Of a DNA stretch of 64,000 nt, positions 1 to 8,467 are shown piece after piece. Position numbers and translations under genes: made by a program. How positions within the stretch are numbered: position 1 is the first letter of the stretch; each line of letters starts with the position of its first letter. Origin of the DNA: Thalassovita sp. (GTDB lineage Bacteria > Pseudomonadota > Alphaproteobacteria > Rhodobacterales > Rhodobacteraceae); the NCBI RefSeq assembly GCF_963691685.1, contig NZ_OY829290.1:1178001-1242000 (forward strand), written 5' to 3'. Under the pieces are notes generated by a model. The model did not search any database and was not told the DNA's origin. It saw only the letters and a list, made by a program, of their open reading frames with translations.

Positions 1-657
1 CACAACACCGGTATCGAAATTGCCTGGACCATCATCCCGATCTTTATTCTGGTGATCATCGGTGCCTTCTCGCTGCCGGTTCTGTTCAAACAGCAAGAGA
101 TCCCGGCTGGTGAAGTCCACATCAAAGTGACCGGCTACCAGTGGTACTGGGGCTATGAGTACACCGACCACGACTTCGCTTTCGATCAGTACATGATCGG
201 TCAGCCGGCGACCCTGGACGAAGACGCACGTCCGGCGGATGCGGATGTTTCGGCCTATGTTCTGGATGACGCAATGCGCGCCAAGCTGATTGATGCTGGC
301 TACAACGATGATGAATTCCTGCTGGCAACAGACACTCAGGTTGTTGTTCCGGTCAACAAGATCGTTGTTATGGACGTCACCGGTGCTGACGTGATCCACT
401 CCTGGACCATCCCGGCCTTTGGCGTGAAACAAGACGCCGTACCGGGCCGTATTGCCCAGCTGTGGTTCAAAGCTGAGAAAGAAGGCATCTACTTCGGTCA
501 GTGTTCCGAACTCTGCGGTAAAGACCACGCCTACATGCCGATCACCGTCAAAGTGGTGAGCGAAGAGGCCTATCAGGAATGGCTGAAAGGCGCGATCGAA
601 GAGTATGCCGGCGACATGACCACGCTGCCTGGCTACCAGGTTGCCGCTGCGAACTGA
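1..657 (+). CDS. coxB: Cytochrome c oxidase subunit II (5' truncated by window)
   Basis: Subunit II of the aa3-type terminal oxidase, which takes electrons from cytochrome c through its CuA centre on the periplasmic side. The visible part opens in frame at base 1 inside a transmembrane helix (EIAWTIIPIFILVII), then the periplasmic cupredoxin domain follows. The aromatic electron-entry motif GYQWYWGYEY is at about 132-160. The CuA ligand motif GQCSELCGKDHAYM is at about 499-540, giving two Cys, Glu, His and Met. The N-terminal signal and first helix lie before the window. It is followed by heme O synthase and other oxidase assembly genes, the usual Rhodobacteraceae order. The identity is clear. 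Confidence 0.97.
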   Translation, partial: HNTGIEIAWTIIPIFILVIIGAFSLPVLFKQQEIPAGEVHIKVTGYQWYWGYEYTDHDFAFDQYMIGQPATLDEDARPADADVSAYVLDDAMRAKLIDAGYNDDEFLLATDTQVVVPVNKIVVMDVTGADVIHSWTIPAFGVKQDAVPGRIAQLWFKAEKEGIYFGQCSELCGKDHAYMPITVKVVSEEAYQEWLKGAIEEYAGDMTTLPGYQVAAAN

Positions 658-759
658 TCAAACCCCTGAGGTGGTCCCCACGTCTTTCGTGCGCAGGGAC
701 CCCTCTCTGACCCCACCATGTTGCCGCGCCACACTGGGCGCGGTTTTGGAAGGCAAAGA

Positions 760-1698
760 ATGAGCGACGCAAGTCTCCATACCCCCTCTCAGACCGGTGA
801 AGCCGGATTCGGCGATTACTTTGCGCTGCTGAAGCCGCGCGTGATGTCGCTGGTTGTGTTCACTGCAATGGTCGGCCTGTTGGCGGCACCTGGCGGCGTG
901 CACCCGTTCATTGCGTTTTGCGCCGTGCTGTTCATCGCGGTTGGCGGTGGCGCCTCTGGTGCGCTGAACATGTGGTGGGACGCTGATATCGACGCGGTGA
1001 TGAAACGCACCACATCGCGCCCGATCCCGTCGGGCAAGGTAGCCCCGGAAGAGGCGATGGCGATTGGCCTGACGCTCTCGGCGTTTTCTGTGATCATGCT
1101 GGGGCTGGCGGCAAACTGGATTGCCGCGGGCCTGCTGGCCTTCACCATCTTTTTCTACGCTGTCATCTACACGATGTGGCTGAAACGCTGGACCCCGCAG
1201 AACATCGTGATCGGTGGCGCGGCGGGTGCCTTCCCTCCGATGATCGGCTGGGCGGTTGTGACCGGCGGTGTCAGCCTGGAATCCGTGCTAATGTTCATGC
1301 TGATCTTCATGTGGACCCCACCCCATTTCTGGGCTTTGGCGCTGTTCATGAAGTCCGATTACAAGGAAGCTGGCGTGCCCATGCTGACCGTGACCCACGG
1401 CCGCAAAGTGACCCGCGCCCATATCCTCGTCTACACTATCCTGCTGGCCCCTCTGGCCATCGGCACTGGCCTGACCTCAATCGGTGGCCCGATCTATATG
1501 GTCACCGCAGTGGTGCTGAACGCGCTGTTCCTGTGGGGCGCCTATAAGATCTGGCGCCGCCCGGAAGAGGCAGCCAAAGCCGACATGTACCGGAGCGAGA
1601 AGTCGTTCTTTGGTCTGTCGCTGATGTATCTGTTCCTGCACTTCGGCGCGATCCTCGCTGAAGCGGCCCTTAAACCCCATGGTCTGGGAGGCTGGTAA
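760..1698 (+). CDS. ctaB: Protoheme IX farnesyltransferase (heme O synthase)
   Basis: UbiA-family membrane prenyltransferase that adds farnesyl to heme B to make heme O, the precursor of heme A in the oxidase. About 312 residues with eight to nine hydrophobic helices. The prenyl-diphosphate motif NMWWDADIDAVMKRTTSRP is at about residues 69-87, with the N-x3-D-x3-D pattern. The start is the ATG at 760, behind a GGAAGG ribosome site; the in-frame ATG at 718 adds 14 residues with no Shine-Dalgarno support. The stop codon overlaps the next start (TAATG). Confidence 0.96.
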   Translation: MSDASLHTPSQTGEAGFGDYFALLKPRVMSLVVFTAMVGLLAAPGGVHPFIAFCAVLFIAVGGGASGALNMWWDADIDAVMKRTTSRPIPSGKVAPEEAMAIGLTLSAFSVIMLGLAANWIAAGLLAFTIFFYAVIYTMWLKRWTPQNIVIGGAAGAFPPMIGWAVVTGGVSLESVLMFMLIFMWTPPHFWALALFMKSDYKEAGVPMLTVTHGRKVTRAHILVYTILLAPLAIGTGLTSIGGPIYMVTAVVLNALFLWGAYKIWRRPEEAAKADMYRSEKSFFGLSLMYLFLHFGAILAEAALKPHGLGGW

Positions 1699-1871
1699 TG
1701 AGCTTTGAGAAAGTCGAACATGAGCTGCACAAGCGGCGCTCCAGCCGCAACATCGGTGTGGGCCTGACCCTGGTGGCGTTCATTGCCATCGTGTTCGGCC
1801 TGACGGTGGTGAAGGTCACCCGTGGCGATTACGAACCCGAAAGCGTTCGTGTTCAGCAGGCGGAGGGCTAA
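1698..1871 (+). CDS. Small oxidase assembly membrane protein, CoxF-like
   Basis: A 57-residue protein that begins at the TAATG overlap with ctaB and stops three bases before ctaG. It has a charged N-terminus (MSFEKVEHELHKRRSSRN), one hydrophobic helix (about residues 20-37, GVGLTLVAFIAIVFGLTVV) and a short polar tail. A short single-helix protein at this position between ctaB and ctaG is known in Rhodobacter-type cox operons as CoxF. The name rests on position, size and topology, because the sequence has no catalytic motif. A role in oxidase assembly is inferred from the operon. Confidence 0.85.
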   Translation: MSFEKVEHELHKRRSSRNIGVGLTLVAFIAIVFGLTVVKVTRGDYEPESVRVQQAEG

Positions 1872-1874
1872 GTC

Positions 1875-2462
1875 ATGGCGATGGATGCCAAAAGCAAAAC
1901 CGTTGTGAAACTGGTTGGCGTTGTGGTGACCATGGGCGCGCTGGCCTGGGCCTCGGTGCCGTTTTATGACTGGTTCTGCCGTGTCACCGGCTTTGGCGGC
2001 ACCACGCTCGTGTCCGAAGTGGGCGCGGACGAAGTGCTGGATAAAACCATCAAGATTCGCTTTGACGCCTCAAAAGAGCGCGGCATGCCATGGGAGTTCA
2101 AGCCCGTGCAGCGTGAGATGGAGATCCGCATAGGTGAGACCGGTCTGGCCTTCTATGAGGCCTATAACCCCACCGACAAACCCATCGCGGGTCAGTCCAC
2201 CTACAATGTCGCGCCCTATGCGGCGGGTGGCTTCTTTACCAAGATTGACTGTTTCTGCTTCACCGAACAGGTGCTGCAGCCCGGGGAACGGGTGCAGATG
2301 CCCGTGACCTTCTATGTGGATCCGGAAATTGTTGAGGACAGCGAAGGCAAGTATCTGCACCAGATCACTCTGTCCTACACATTCTACGAAATCGACCTGC
2401 CCGAGGAAGAGGCTGCCCAACAGGCGGCGCTTGCGACGGACAGCGAAACAAACCTAAACTAA
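1875..2462 (+). CDS. ctaG: Cytochrome c oxidase assembly protein CtaG/Cox11
   Basis: Copper chaperone that delivers copper to the CuB site of subunit I. 195 residues: one N-terminal membrane helix (about residues 10-30) followed by a periplasmic immunoglobulin-like domain. The copper-binding CFCF motif is seen in DCFCFTEQ at about 2248-2271, and the conserved Cys near the helix in WFCRVTG. The family length is about 190-200, so the gene is complete. It starts three bases after the CoxF-like gene and is 24 bp from subunit III. Confidence 0.95.
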   Translation: MAMDAKSKTVVKLVGVVVTMGALAWASVPFYDWFCRVTGFGGTTLVSEVGADEVLDKTIKIRFDASKERGMPWEFKPVQREMEIRIGETGLAFYEAYNPTDKPIAGQSTYNVAPYAAGGFFTKIDCFCFTEQVLQPGERVQMPVTFYVDPEIVEDSEGKYLHQITLSYTFYEIDLPEEEAAQQAALATDSETNLN

Positions 2463-2486
2463 AAGCCTTCCAACGAGGGAAACGAA

Positions 2487-3320
2487 ATGGCGCACGCTAA
2501 AAATCACGATTATCACATTCTGCCACCGTCCATGTGGCCGCTTCTGGGCTCGCTCTTCGGCTTCGTTATGCTGTTTGGCGCGGTTGTTTGGATGTCCGGC
2601 GGCATGCCGCTGTTCTTCGAAACCGTAAACGTTTCGGGCCCCTGGATGTTCCTGATCGGCCTGGTTGGCGTTCTGTACGTCATGTTCGGCTGGTGGGCTG
2701 AGGTTGTGCACGAAAGCGAAACCGGCGATCACACCCCGGTTGTGGCCATCGGCCTGCGCTACGGGTTCATCCTGTTCGTGATGTCGGAAGTGATGTTCTT
2801 TGCCGCTTGGTTCTGGAGCTTCTTCAAACACGCCATGTACCCGATGGGTCCTGAAAGCCCCGCGGTAGACGGTGTGTGGCCGCCGGCTGGTATTGAGACC
2901 TTTGACCCCTGGCACCTGCCGCTGATCAACACGCTGATCCTGCTGTGCTCGGGCTGTGCCGCCACTTGGGCGCACCACGCCATCGCGCATGAGAACAACC
3001 GCAAAGACATGATCAATGGCCTGCTGATCGCAGTGGCCCTGGGTCTGATCTTCACCGTGTTCCAGGCCTATGAGTACACCCACGCCTCGTTCGGTTTTGC
3101 CGGCAACATCTACGGCGCCAACTTCTTCATGGCGACGGGTTTCCACGGCTTCCACGTTGTTGTTGGTACCATCTTCCTGTTCGTCTGCATGCTGCGCGCC
3201 ATGAAAGGTCACTTCACCCCGGAGCGCCACGTGGGCTTTGAAGCGGCTGCCTGGTACTGGCACTTTGTGGACGTCGTCTGGCTGTTCCTCTTTGCCGCTG
3301 TCTACATCTGGGCCGGCTAA
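2487..3320 (+). CDS. ctaE: Cytochrome c oxidase subunit III
   Basis: Seven-helix subunit III of the aa3 oxidase, 277 residues, the family's usual length. It starts MAHAKNHDYHILPPSMWPL and ends AAWYWHFVDVVWLFLFAAVY, the typical last helix with the WYWHFVDVVWL signature. A GAGGGAAACGAA ribosome site precedes the ATG. It is the last gene of the oxidase operon: a rho-independent terminator follows 28 bp later. An antisense stop-free frame spanning this gene is a codon-bias artefact. Confidence 0.97.
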   Translation: MAHAKNHDYHILPPSMWPLLGSLFGFVMLFGAVVWMSGGMPLFFETVNVSGPWMFLIGLVGVLYVMFGWWAEVVHESETGDHTPVVAIGLRYGFILFVMSEVMFFAAWFWSFFKHAMYPMGPESPAVDGVWPPAGIETFDPWHLPLINTLILLCSGCAATWAHHAIAHENNRKDMINGLLIAVALGLIFTVFQAYEYTHASFGFAGNIYGANFFMATGFHGFHVVVGTIFLFVCMLRAMKGHFTPERHVGFEAAAWYWHFVDVVWLFLFAAVYIWAG

Positions 3321-3347
3321 GCCGTTTTCCTGACGCGAATGTTTGAA

Positions 3348-3378
3348 CCCCCGCAGGCGACTGCGGGGGTTTTCTTTT
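3348..3378 (+). terminator. Rho-independent terminator of the cox operon
   Basis: A perfect 9-bp stem, CCCCCGCAG paired with CTGCGGGGG, a GCGA tetraloop, then TTTTCTTTT. It sits 28 bp after the subunit III stop and separates the oxidase operon from surf1. Confidence 0.9.
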
Positions 3379-3412
3379 GTCCGGTGAGCATGGTCATGCG
3401 GGGATGTATGTT

Positions 3413-3459
3413 GGGGGCTCTGCCCCCAGACCCCCGGAGTATTTCTGAAACGATGAAAG
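3413..3459. repeat. Palindromic intergenic repeat, copy 1
   Basis: GGGGGCTCTGCCCCC hairpin followed by CCCCCGGAGTATTTCTGAAA and CGATGAAAG. Read on the minus strand it is CTTTCATCGTTT, an AATACTCCGGGGG block, then a GC-rich hairpin, the same order as at 23219-23277 and partly at 15557-15644. All three copies are intergenic. Its role is unknown; it could be a REP-like mRNA stabiliser or terminator. Confidence 0.75.
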
Positions 3460-3563
3460 GGTTTTTGGCCCCCTGGCTTTGATTGTTCATTGCAACTTGC
3501 TGCCAGACGGGCAAAAACGGGCCAGATGCGCAATTGCGCTTGTTTGAAAGGCTGGCCGTTCTG

Positions 3564-4256
3564 ATGCGCCGATTGATCCTTCCTTTGATACTGGGGCTTG
3601 TCGGCGCTGCGATCCTGATCAGCCTGGGCAATTGGCAACTGCGCCGTCTGGCTGAGAAAGAGGCCTATCTGGCTGAGGTTGAGGCGCTGATTGGCGCCAC
3701 CCCGGTCGCCCTGCCTGCGGTGCCTGACCCGGTAGTGGATCGGTTTTTGCCCGTCACCGTTTCTGGCCGCTTGAGCGGTGAAACGGTGCGTGTGCTGGTC
3801 AGCCACAAGAAGATGGGCGCAGGCTATCGGCTGATCACCGCGCTGGAGACAGACGCAGGTCGCCGCATCCTTGTTGACCGTGGCTTCATCCGTGTTGCCG
3901 CGCCGATGCCGGACCTGCCCGAGGGACCGGTTGAGGTGACCGGTAACCTGCATTGGCCGCAGGAGCGGGATGGTTATACGCCGGACAATGATCTGGTCGA
4001 TAACATGTGGTTTGCCCGCGAAGTGCCAGTGCTGGCGGACCACCTGAAAACCGAAGAGGTGATGGTGATTGCACGCGCCACCTCCTTCACCGATCCCGGT
4101 GTGACGCCCCTGGCTGTTGGCACCGAAGGAATCCCTAACGATCATCTGGAATATGTCGTTACATGGTATGGGCTTGCGGCTGTTTGGCTGGCGATGCTTG
4201 GCCTTTTCCTGTGGCGCATGTACAAATCCGCACGCAACCCTCTGAAAGAGACTTGA
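3564..4256 (+). CDS. SURF1 family oxidase assembly protein
   Basis: SURF1/Shy1 homologue, which helps insert heme A into subunit I of the oxidase. 230 residues with the standard two-helix topology: an N-terminal helix (LILPLILGLVGAAILISLGNWQ) with the LGNWQLRRLAEKEAYL family signature just after it, a large periplasmic domain, and a C-terminal helix (WYGLAAVWLAMLGLFLWRMY). The ATG at 3564 puts the first helix at the N-terminus; the open frame from 3483 adds 27 unconvincing residues. It sits between the oxidase operon and thrC, three bases before the latter. Confidence 0.92.
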   Translation: MRRLILPLILGLVGAAILISLGNWQLRRLAEKEAYLAEVEALIGATPVALPAVPDPVVDRFLPVTVSGRLSGETVRVLVSHKKMGAGYRLITALETDAGRRILVDRGFIRVAAPMPDLPEGPVEVTGNLHWPQERDGYTPDNDLVDNMWFAREVPVLADHLKTEEVMVIARATSFTDPGVTPLAVGTEGIPNDHLEYVVTWYGLAAVWLAMLGLFLWRMYKSARNPLKET

Positions 4257-4259
4257 GCT

Positions 4260-5648
4260 GTGAAATACGTTTCGACCCGGGGCAAGGCGCCCGTTCTGAA
4301 TTTCGAAGAAGCCATGCTGACCGGTCTGGCCCGTGACGGCGGCCTGTATCTGCCCGAAACCATCCCAACGATGAGCGCGGATGAGATCGCAGCGCTGGCC
4401 GGCCAGCCCTATGAAGAGGTCGCGTTCCGGGTGATGAAACCCTACATCGGTGACACGTTCAGTGATGCCGAGTTCAAAGAGATCATCGCCAAGGCCTATG
4501 CCGGTTTTGGCCACGCCGCCCGCGCCCCTATGGTGCAGCTGGGCGACAACCATTTCCTGCTGGAACTGTTCCACGGCCCAACGCTGGCGTTCAAAGACTT
4601 CGCCATGCAGCTCATCGGTCAGTTGTTCCAGGCCTCGCTGAAACGCTCGGGCAGCCGGGTGACCATCGCCGGTGCCACCTCGGGCGATACCGGATCCGCA
4701 GCCATTGAGGCGTTCAAAGGCTTGGATGCGGTGGATGTGTTCATCCTTTACCCGCATGGCCGCGTGTCTGAGGTGCAGCGCCGTCAGATGACCACGCCTG
4801 CAGCAAGCAACGTACATGCGCTGGCGGTGGATGGTCACTTTGATGACTGTCAGGCCCGTGTGAAGGATATGTTCAACGACTTTGACTTCCGCGATGGCGT
4901 CAAATTGGCAGGGGTGAACTCGATCAACTTTGCCCGTGTGCTGGCGCAGGTCGTCTACTATTTCTCCTCAGCCGTCAGCCTTGGCGCGCCGCAGCGCAAG
5001 GTCAGCTTCACTGTGCCCACCGGCAACTTCGGTGATATCTTTGCGGGCTATATCGCCAAACAGATGGGTCTGCCGATTGACCGTCTGGTGGTGGCTACAA
5101 ACCAGAACGACATTCTGCACCGCTGCCTCAGCACCGGCGAATACCGCCCAGATGGGGTGGAGCCGTCGATCAGCCCGTCGATGGATATTCAGGTGTCCTC
5201 AAACTTTGAGCGCGCGCTTTACTACGCCTACGATCAGGACGGCGGTGCCGTCAGCCAGCTGATGGATGAGTTGCAGGCCGGTGGCTTTACCGTTTCGCAA
5301 GGGGCGCTCAGCAAACTGCAGGAGCTGTTTGACAGCGGCAATTGCTCAGAGGCGGAAACCTCTGCCACAATCAAGGATTTCTACGCCACAACAGGTGAGT
5401 TGCTGTGCCCGCACAGTGCTGTTGGCGTTAAAGTTGCCGAAGAAAAACGCGATGCCTCGGTGCCGATGATCACCCTGGCCACGGCACATCCGGCGAAATT
5501 CCCCGCCGCTGTGGAAGAGGCGAGCGGGCAACACCCGGCCCTACCTTCGCGTATGGCGGACTTGTATGATCGCGCTGAGCGTGTCACCCGTGTGGGCAAC
5601 GACCTCAATGCGTTGGAAACCCTGATCAAGGACCGTATCGCCAAGTGA
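4260..5648 (+). CDS. thrC: Threonine synthase
   Basis: PLP enzyme that converts O-phosphohomoserine to threonine. 462 residues, the long (plant/fungal-type) form. N-terminal signature MKYVSTRGKAPVLNFEEAML; the PLP lysine is in GPTLAFKDFAMQL; the phosphate-binding loop is GATSGDTGSAAIEAF. It uses a GTG start at 4260, three bases after surf1, and its TGA overlaps the GTG of the M16 peptidase by four bases (GTGA), so the genes are probably translationally coupled. Confidence 0.96.
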   Translation: MKYVSTRGKAPVLNFEEAMLTGLARDGGLYLPETIPTMSADEIAALAGQPYEEVAFRVMKPYIGDTFSDAEFKEIIAKAYAGFGHAARAPMVQLGDNHFLLELFHGPTLAFKDFAMQLIGQLFQASLKRSGSRVTIAGATSGDTGSAAIEAFKGLDAVDVFILYPHGRVSEVQRRQMTTPAASNVHALAVDGHFDDCQARVKDMFNDFDFRDGVKLAGVNSINFARVLAQVVYYFSSAVSLGAPQRKVSFTVPTGNFGDIFAGYIAKQMGLPIDRLVVATNQNDILHRCLSTGEYRPDGVEPSISPSMDIQVSSNFERALYYAYDQDGGAVSQLMDELQAGGFTVSQGALSKLQELFDSGNCSEAETSATIKDFYATTGELLCPHSAVGVKVAEEKRDASVPMITLATAHPAKFPAAVEEASGQHPALPSRMADLYDRAERVTRVGNDLNALETLIKDRIAK

Positions 5649-6907
5649 CTGTAAAACTGCATAGCCTGCCCAATGGATTCCGGGTGGTCTCGGAGTTGAT
5701 GCCGGGGCTGCAATCGGCGTCGATTGGCATCTGGGTCCTCGCAGGTGGTCGGCATGAGCGGCTGGAACAAAACGGCATCGCCCACTTCCTTGAGCATATG
5801 GCGTTTAAGGGCACGGAAACCCGCAGCGCGCTGCAGATCGCTGAGGCGATTGAAGATGTGGGCGGCTATCTGAACGCCTATACCTCACGTGAGGTGACGG
5901 CCTATTATGCCCGTGTCCTGCAGGATGATGTGCCGCTGGCGCTGGATGTGCTGTCTGACATCGTGCTGAACCCGATCTTCGACCCACGTGAGATCGAGGT
6001 GGAGCGTGGCGTGATCCTGCAAGAGATTGGTCAGGCTCTGGATACACCAGACGATGTGATCTTTGACTGGCTGCAGGAACAGGCCTATCCCGGTCAGGCC
6101 TTGGGCCGGACCATTTTGGGCCCAACGGAGCGGGTCAGCAGTTTTGGCCGCGAAGACCTGTCGCGCTTTGTGGCGGAACGCTATGGGCCGGGTCAGATGA
6201 TCTTGGCAGCGGCTGGGGCCGTTGACCATGATGCGCTTGTCAAAGCGGCAGAACGGATCTTTGGTCACCTACCAGCCCATGACAGTGCGGCCTATGAGAT
6301 CGCCAAGTTCCGCGGCGGCGAACATCGCCAGATCAAGGATCTGGAACAGGCCCATTTCGCGCTTGGTCTGGAAAGCCCGGACTACGGCAGCGACGATATT
6401 CACAAGGCACAGATCTACGCAGGTGTGATGGGTGGGGGCATGTCCTCACGCCTGTTCCAGGAGGTGCGTGAGAAACGCGGCCTGTGCTACACCATTTTTG
6501 CGCAGGCCGGGGCCTATGCAGACACCGGTATGATGACGCTTTATGCCGGAACCTCGGGGGATCAGCTGGAGGAGCTGGCCACCGTGACGCTGGATGAGAT
6601 GAAGCGCGCGGCCGAGGATATGACGGAAGAGGAAGTCGCCCGCGCACGGGTGCAGATGAAAGCGGGCATGTTGATGGGGTTGGAGAGCCCATCAAACAGG
6701 GCGGAACGCTTGGCCCGTATGATACAGATCTGGGGGAGGGTGCCCGGGGTGGAGGAGATCGTGCAAAAGATCGATGCCGTCACTTTGGGCGACGTGAAGG
6801 GATTTGCCGAAACAATGGCCGTATCCGCACCTGCAGCACTGGCGCTTTACGGGCCAGTATCGCAGGCTCCCACATTGGAGGCGATGCAGGAAAGGCGCGC
6901 GGCATAG
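5645..6907 (+). CDS. M16 family zinc peptidase (processing-peptidase-like)
   Basis: A 420-residue metallopeptidase of family M16, like the mitochondrial processing peptidase beta subunit. The inverted zinc motif HFLEH is at residues 47-51, with the further zinc glutamate expected in VERGVILQEI (about residue 120). The second half is the usual inactive M16_C domain, including the glycine-rich GGGMSSRLFQEVREKRGLCY. The GTG start overlaps the thrC stop, and the stop overlaps the next GTG start. No signal peptide is seen, so it is probably cytoplasmic. The thrC-M16 pairing is common in alphaproteobacteria; the substrate is unknown. Confidence 0.93.
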   Translation: MTVKLHSLPNGFRVVSELMPGLQSASIGIWVLAGGRHERLEQNGIAHFLEHMAFKGTETRSALQIAEAIEDVGGYLNAYTSREVTAYYARVLQDDVPLALDVLSDIVLNPIFDPREIEVERGVILQEIGQALDTPDDVIFDWLQEQAYPGQALGRTILGPTERVSSFGREDLSRFVAERYGPGQMILAAAGAVDHDALVKAAERIFGHLPAHDSAAYEIAKFRGGEHRQIKDLEQAHFALGLESPDYGSDDIHKAQIYAGVMGGGMSSRLFQEVREKRGLCYTIFAQAGAYADTGMMTLYAGTSGDQLEELATVTLDEMKRAAEDMTEEEVARARVQMKAGMLMGLESPSNRAERLARMIQIWGRVPGVEEIVQKIDAVTLGDVKGFAETMAVSAPAALALYGPVSQAPTLEAMQERRAA

Positions 6908-7488
6908 TGTTTGGTGGCAAAAAGCAGGTTCGGATCGAGACCGAGCGGTTGACCCTGCGTCTGCCGCAACACACTGATTTCAAGGCGTGGAGCTCTCTGC
7001 GCCGCACGTCCAAGGAATTTCTGAAACCTTGGGAACCTGCCTGGGCCCCGGATCATCTGAGCCGCAAAGCCTTTGCCAATCGCGTTTACTGGGCCGGGCG
7101 GGCGTTTAAGAATGAGACCGCCCTGCCTTTGTTCATTGTCCGCCGTGAAGACGAAGAACTGGTGGGCGCCATCACCCTGGACCATATCCGCCGCGGTCCG
7201 GCGCAGGCCGGCACCCTGGGTTATTGGATTGGTGAGAAATATGCCCGTCAGGGCTATATGCGTGAAACCATCGATACGCTGGTTTACCACGCCTTCCACC
7301 GTATGGACCTCAGCCGGATTGAGGCCGCTTGCCTACCGGAAAACAAACCCAGCCGTGATCTGCTGGAAAAATGCGGCTTCAAATATGAAGGTGTGGCGCA
7401 GAGCTATCTGGAGATTGATGGCCGGTGGCGCACCCATGTGCTTTATGCCCATATCCGAATGGATCGCCGCGGCCGCACGGAAGGCTGA
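6907..7488 (+). CDS. GNAT N-acetyltransferase, RimJ/RimL-like
   Basis: A 193-residue acetyl-CoA-dependent acetyltransferase resembling the ribosomal-protein alanine acetyltransferases RimJ/RimL. It opens with the family pattern IETERLTLRLPQHTDFKAW and has the acetyl-CoA loop region YWIGEKYARQGYMRETIDTL, then the C-terminal ENKPSRDLLEKCGFKYEGVA. GTG start overlaps the preceding TAG. It ends the surf1-thrC-M16 run. The acceptor protein cannot be told from sequence. Confidence 0.9.
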   Translation: MFGGKKQVRIETERLTLRLPQHTDFKAWSSLRRTSKEFLKPWEPAWAPDHLSRKAFANRVYWAGRAFKNETALPLFIVRREDEELVGAITLDHIRRGPAQAGTLGYWIGEKYARQGYMRETIDTLVYHAFHRMDLSRIEAACLPENKPSRDLLEKCGFKYEGVAQSYLEIDGRWRTHVLYAHIRMDRRGRTEG

Positions 7489-7560
7489 ACTGAAGGCTGA
7501 TCCGCCACATCCGTGACTTGCAGGCTTGGCGCGCTATCTCCGGCTGAAGGAGGTGACGCG

Positions 7561-8424
7561 ATGATCCGTTTCTTAACCGTTTTGACGGCCCTTGCAGTGT
7601 CGACATTGGCAATGACGGGCTTTGCAGCCAACGCGCAGACGGCGCAACCGCGTATCGCCAGCCATTGTATTGCGCTGGCGCAATCGGCACCTGGTCTGAC
7701 CTACCTGCATCACGCTTCGGAAACTGATAATTTCCGCGCTCCTTTGCCCGAATTTGATGTGCGCATTCACTACCTGTCGCATGCATCTTTCCTGATCCAA
7801 AGCCCCGGAGGTGCCTCGGCGGTGACGGATTACACGGGCTATATCGGCAATGTGGATTTCCTGCCGGATGTGGTCACTATGAACCACGCCCATGACACCC
7901 ATTGGACGGCCTTCCCGGATCCGGCGATCCCGCATGTGCTGAAAGGCTGGGGGGAAAGTTTCGGTGCGGGCATCGATCACAACCTGATGGTCAAGGACAT
8001 GAAGGTGCGCAATGTCTCAACCGATATCCGCAGCCACAGCGGGGTTGAGCCCGAGGGCAATTCGATTTTCGTGTTTGAGGCGGCAGGTCTGTGCATCGGC
8101 CACCTTGGCCATCTGCATCACGAACCGGACGCCGCCCAATATGCAGCGTTAGGCCGCATGGATGTGGTGATGGCGCCGGTGGATGGTGGCATGACGCTGG
8201 ATCTGGATACGATGACCAAGGTTCTGAAACGTCTGCGGGCCTCAGTGGTGATCCCGATGCATTGGTTTGGTCGCTATACGCTGGATCGGTTCTTGGCGGA
8301 TATGTCGGACCAGTTTGCCATTGAACGCACCGGTAAACACAGCCTGCAACTGTCCCTCAGGGATCTGCCCAAGACACCCACTGTGGTGGTGTTGGAACCG
8401 CGACATATTGAGGAATATGAGTGA
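7561..8424 (+). CDS. Exported metallo-beta-lactamase-fold hydrolase, UlaG-like
   Basis: A 287-residue protein with a signal peptide (MIRFLTVLTALAVSTLAMTGFAANAQ) and an MBL-fold domain. Metal-site candidates are NHAHDTHW (about 7882-7905), the later HLGHLHH and the C-terminal MHWFG. The first motif deviates from the textbook HxHxDH, as in UlaG-type and related lactonase-like members. The ATG at 7561 follows GAAGGAGGTGACGCG, a near-perfect ribosome site, so this start is preferred over 7513. Substrate unknown. Confidence 0.85.
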   Translation: MIRFLTVLTALAVSTLAMTGFAANAQTAQPRIASHCIALAQSAPGLTYLHHASETDNFRAPLPEFDVRIHYLSHASFLIQSPGGASAVTDYTGYIGNVDFLPDVVTMNHAHDTHWTAFPDPAIPHVLKGWGESFGAGIDHNLMVKDMKVRNVSTDIRSHSGVEPEGNSIFVFEAAGLCIGHLGHLHHEPDAAQYAALGRMDVVMAPVDGGMTLDLDTMTKVLKRLRASVVIPMHWFGRYTLDRFLADMSDQFAIERTGKHSLQLSLRDLPKTPTVVVLEPRHIEEYE

Positions 8425-8467
8425 CGCTCTCTTGTCCTGATGGCCCCGGCCACGCTATGCGACAGGC

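Noticed and set aside
2454..4838. A 794-residue stop-free frame on the minus strand
   Set aside because: It lies antisense to coxC, surf1 and thrC, all clear genes. It is rich in His, Gln and Arg as expected for the shadow of GC-rich codon bias, and has no domain pattern.
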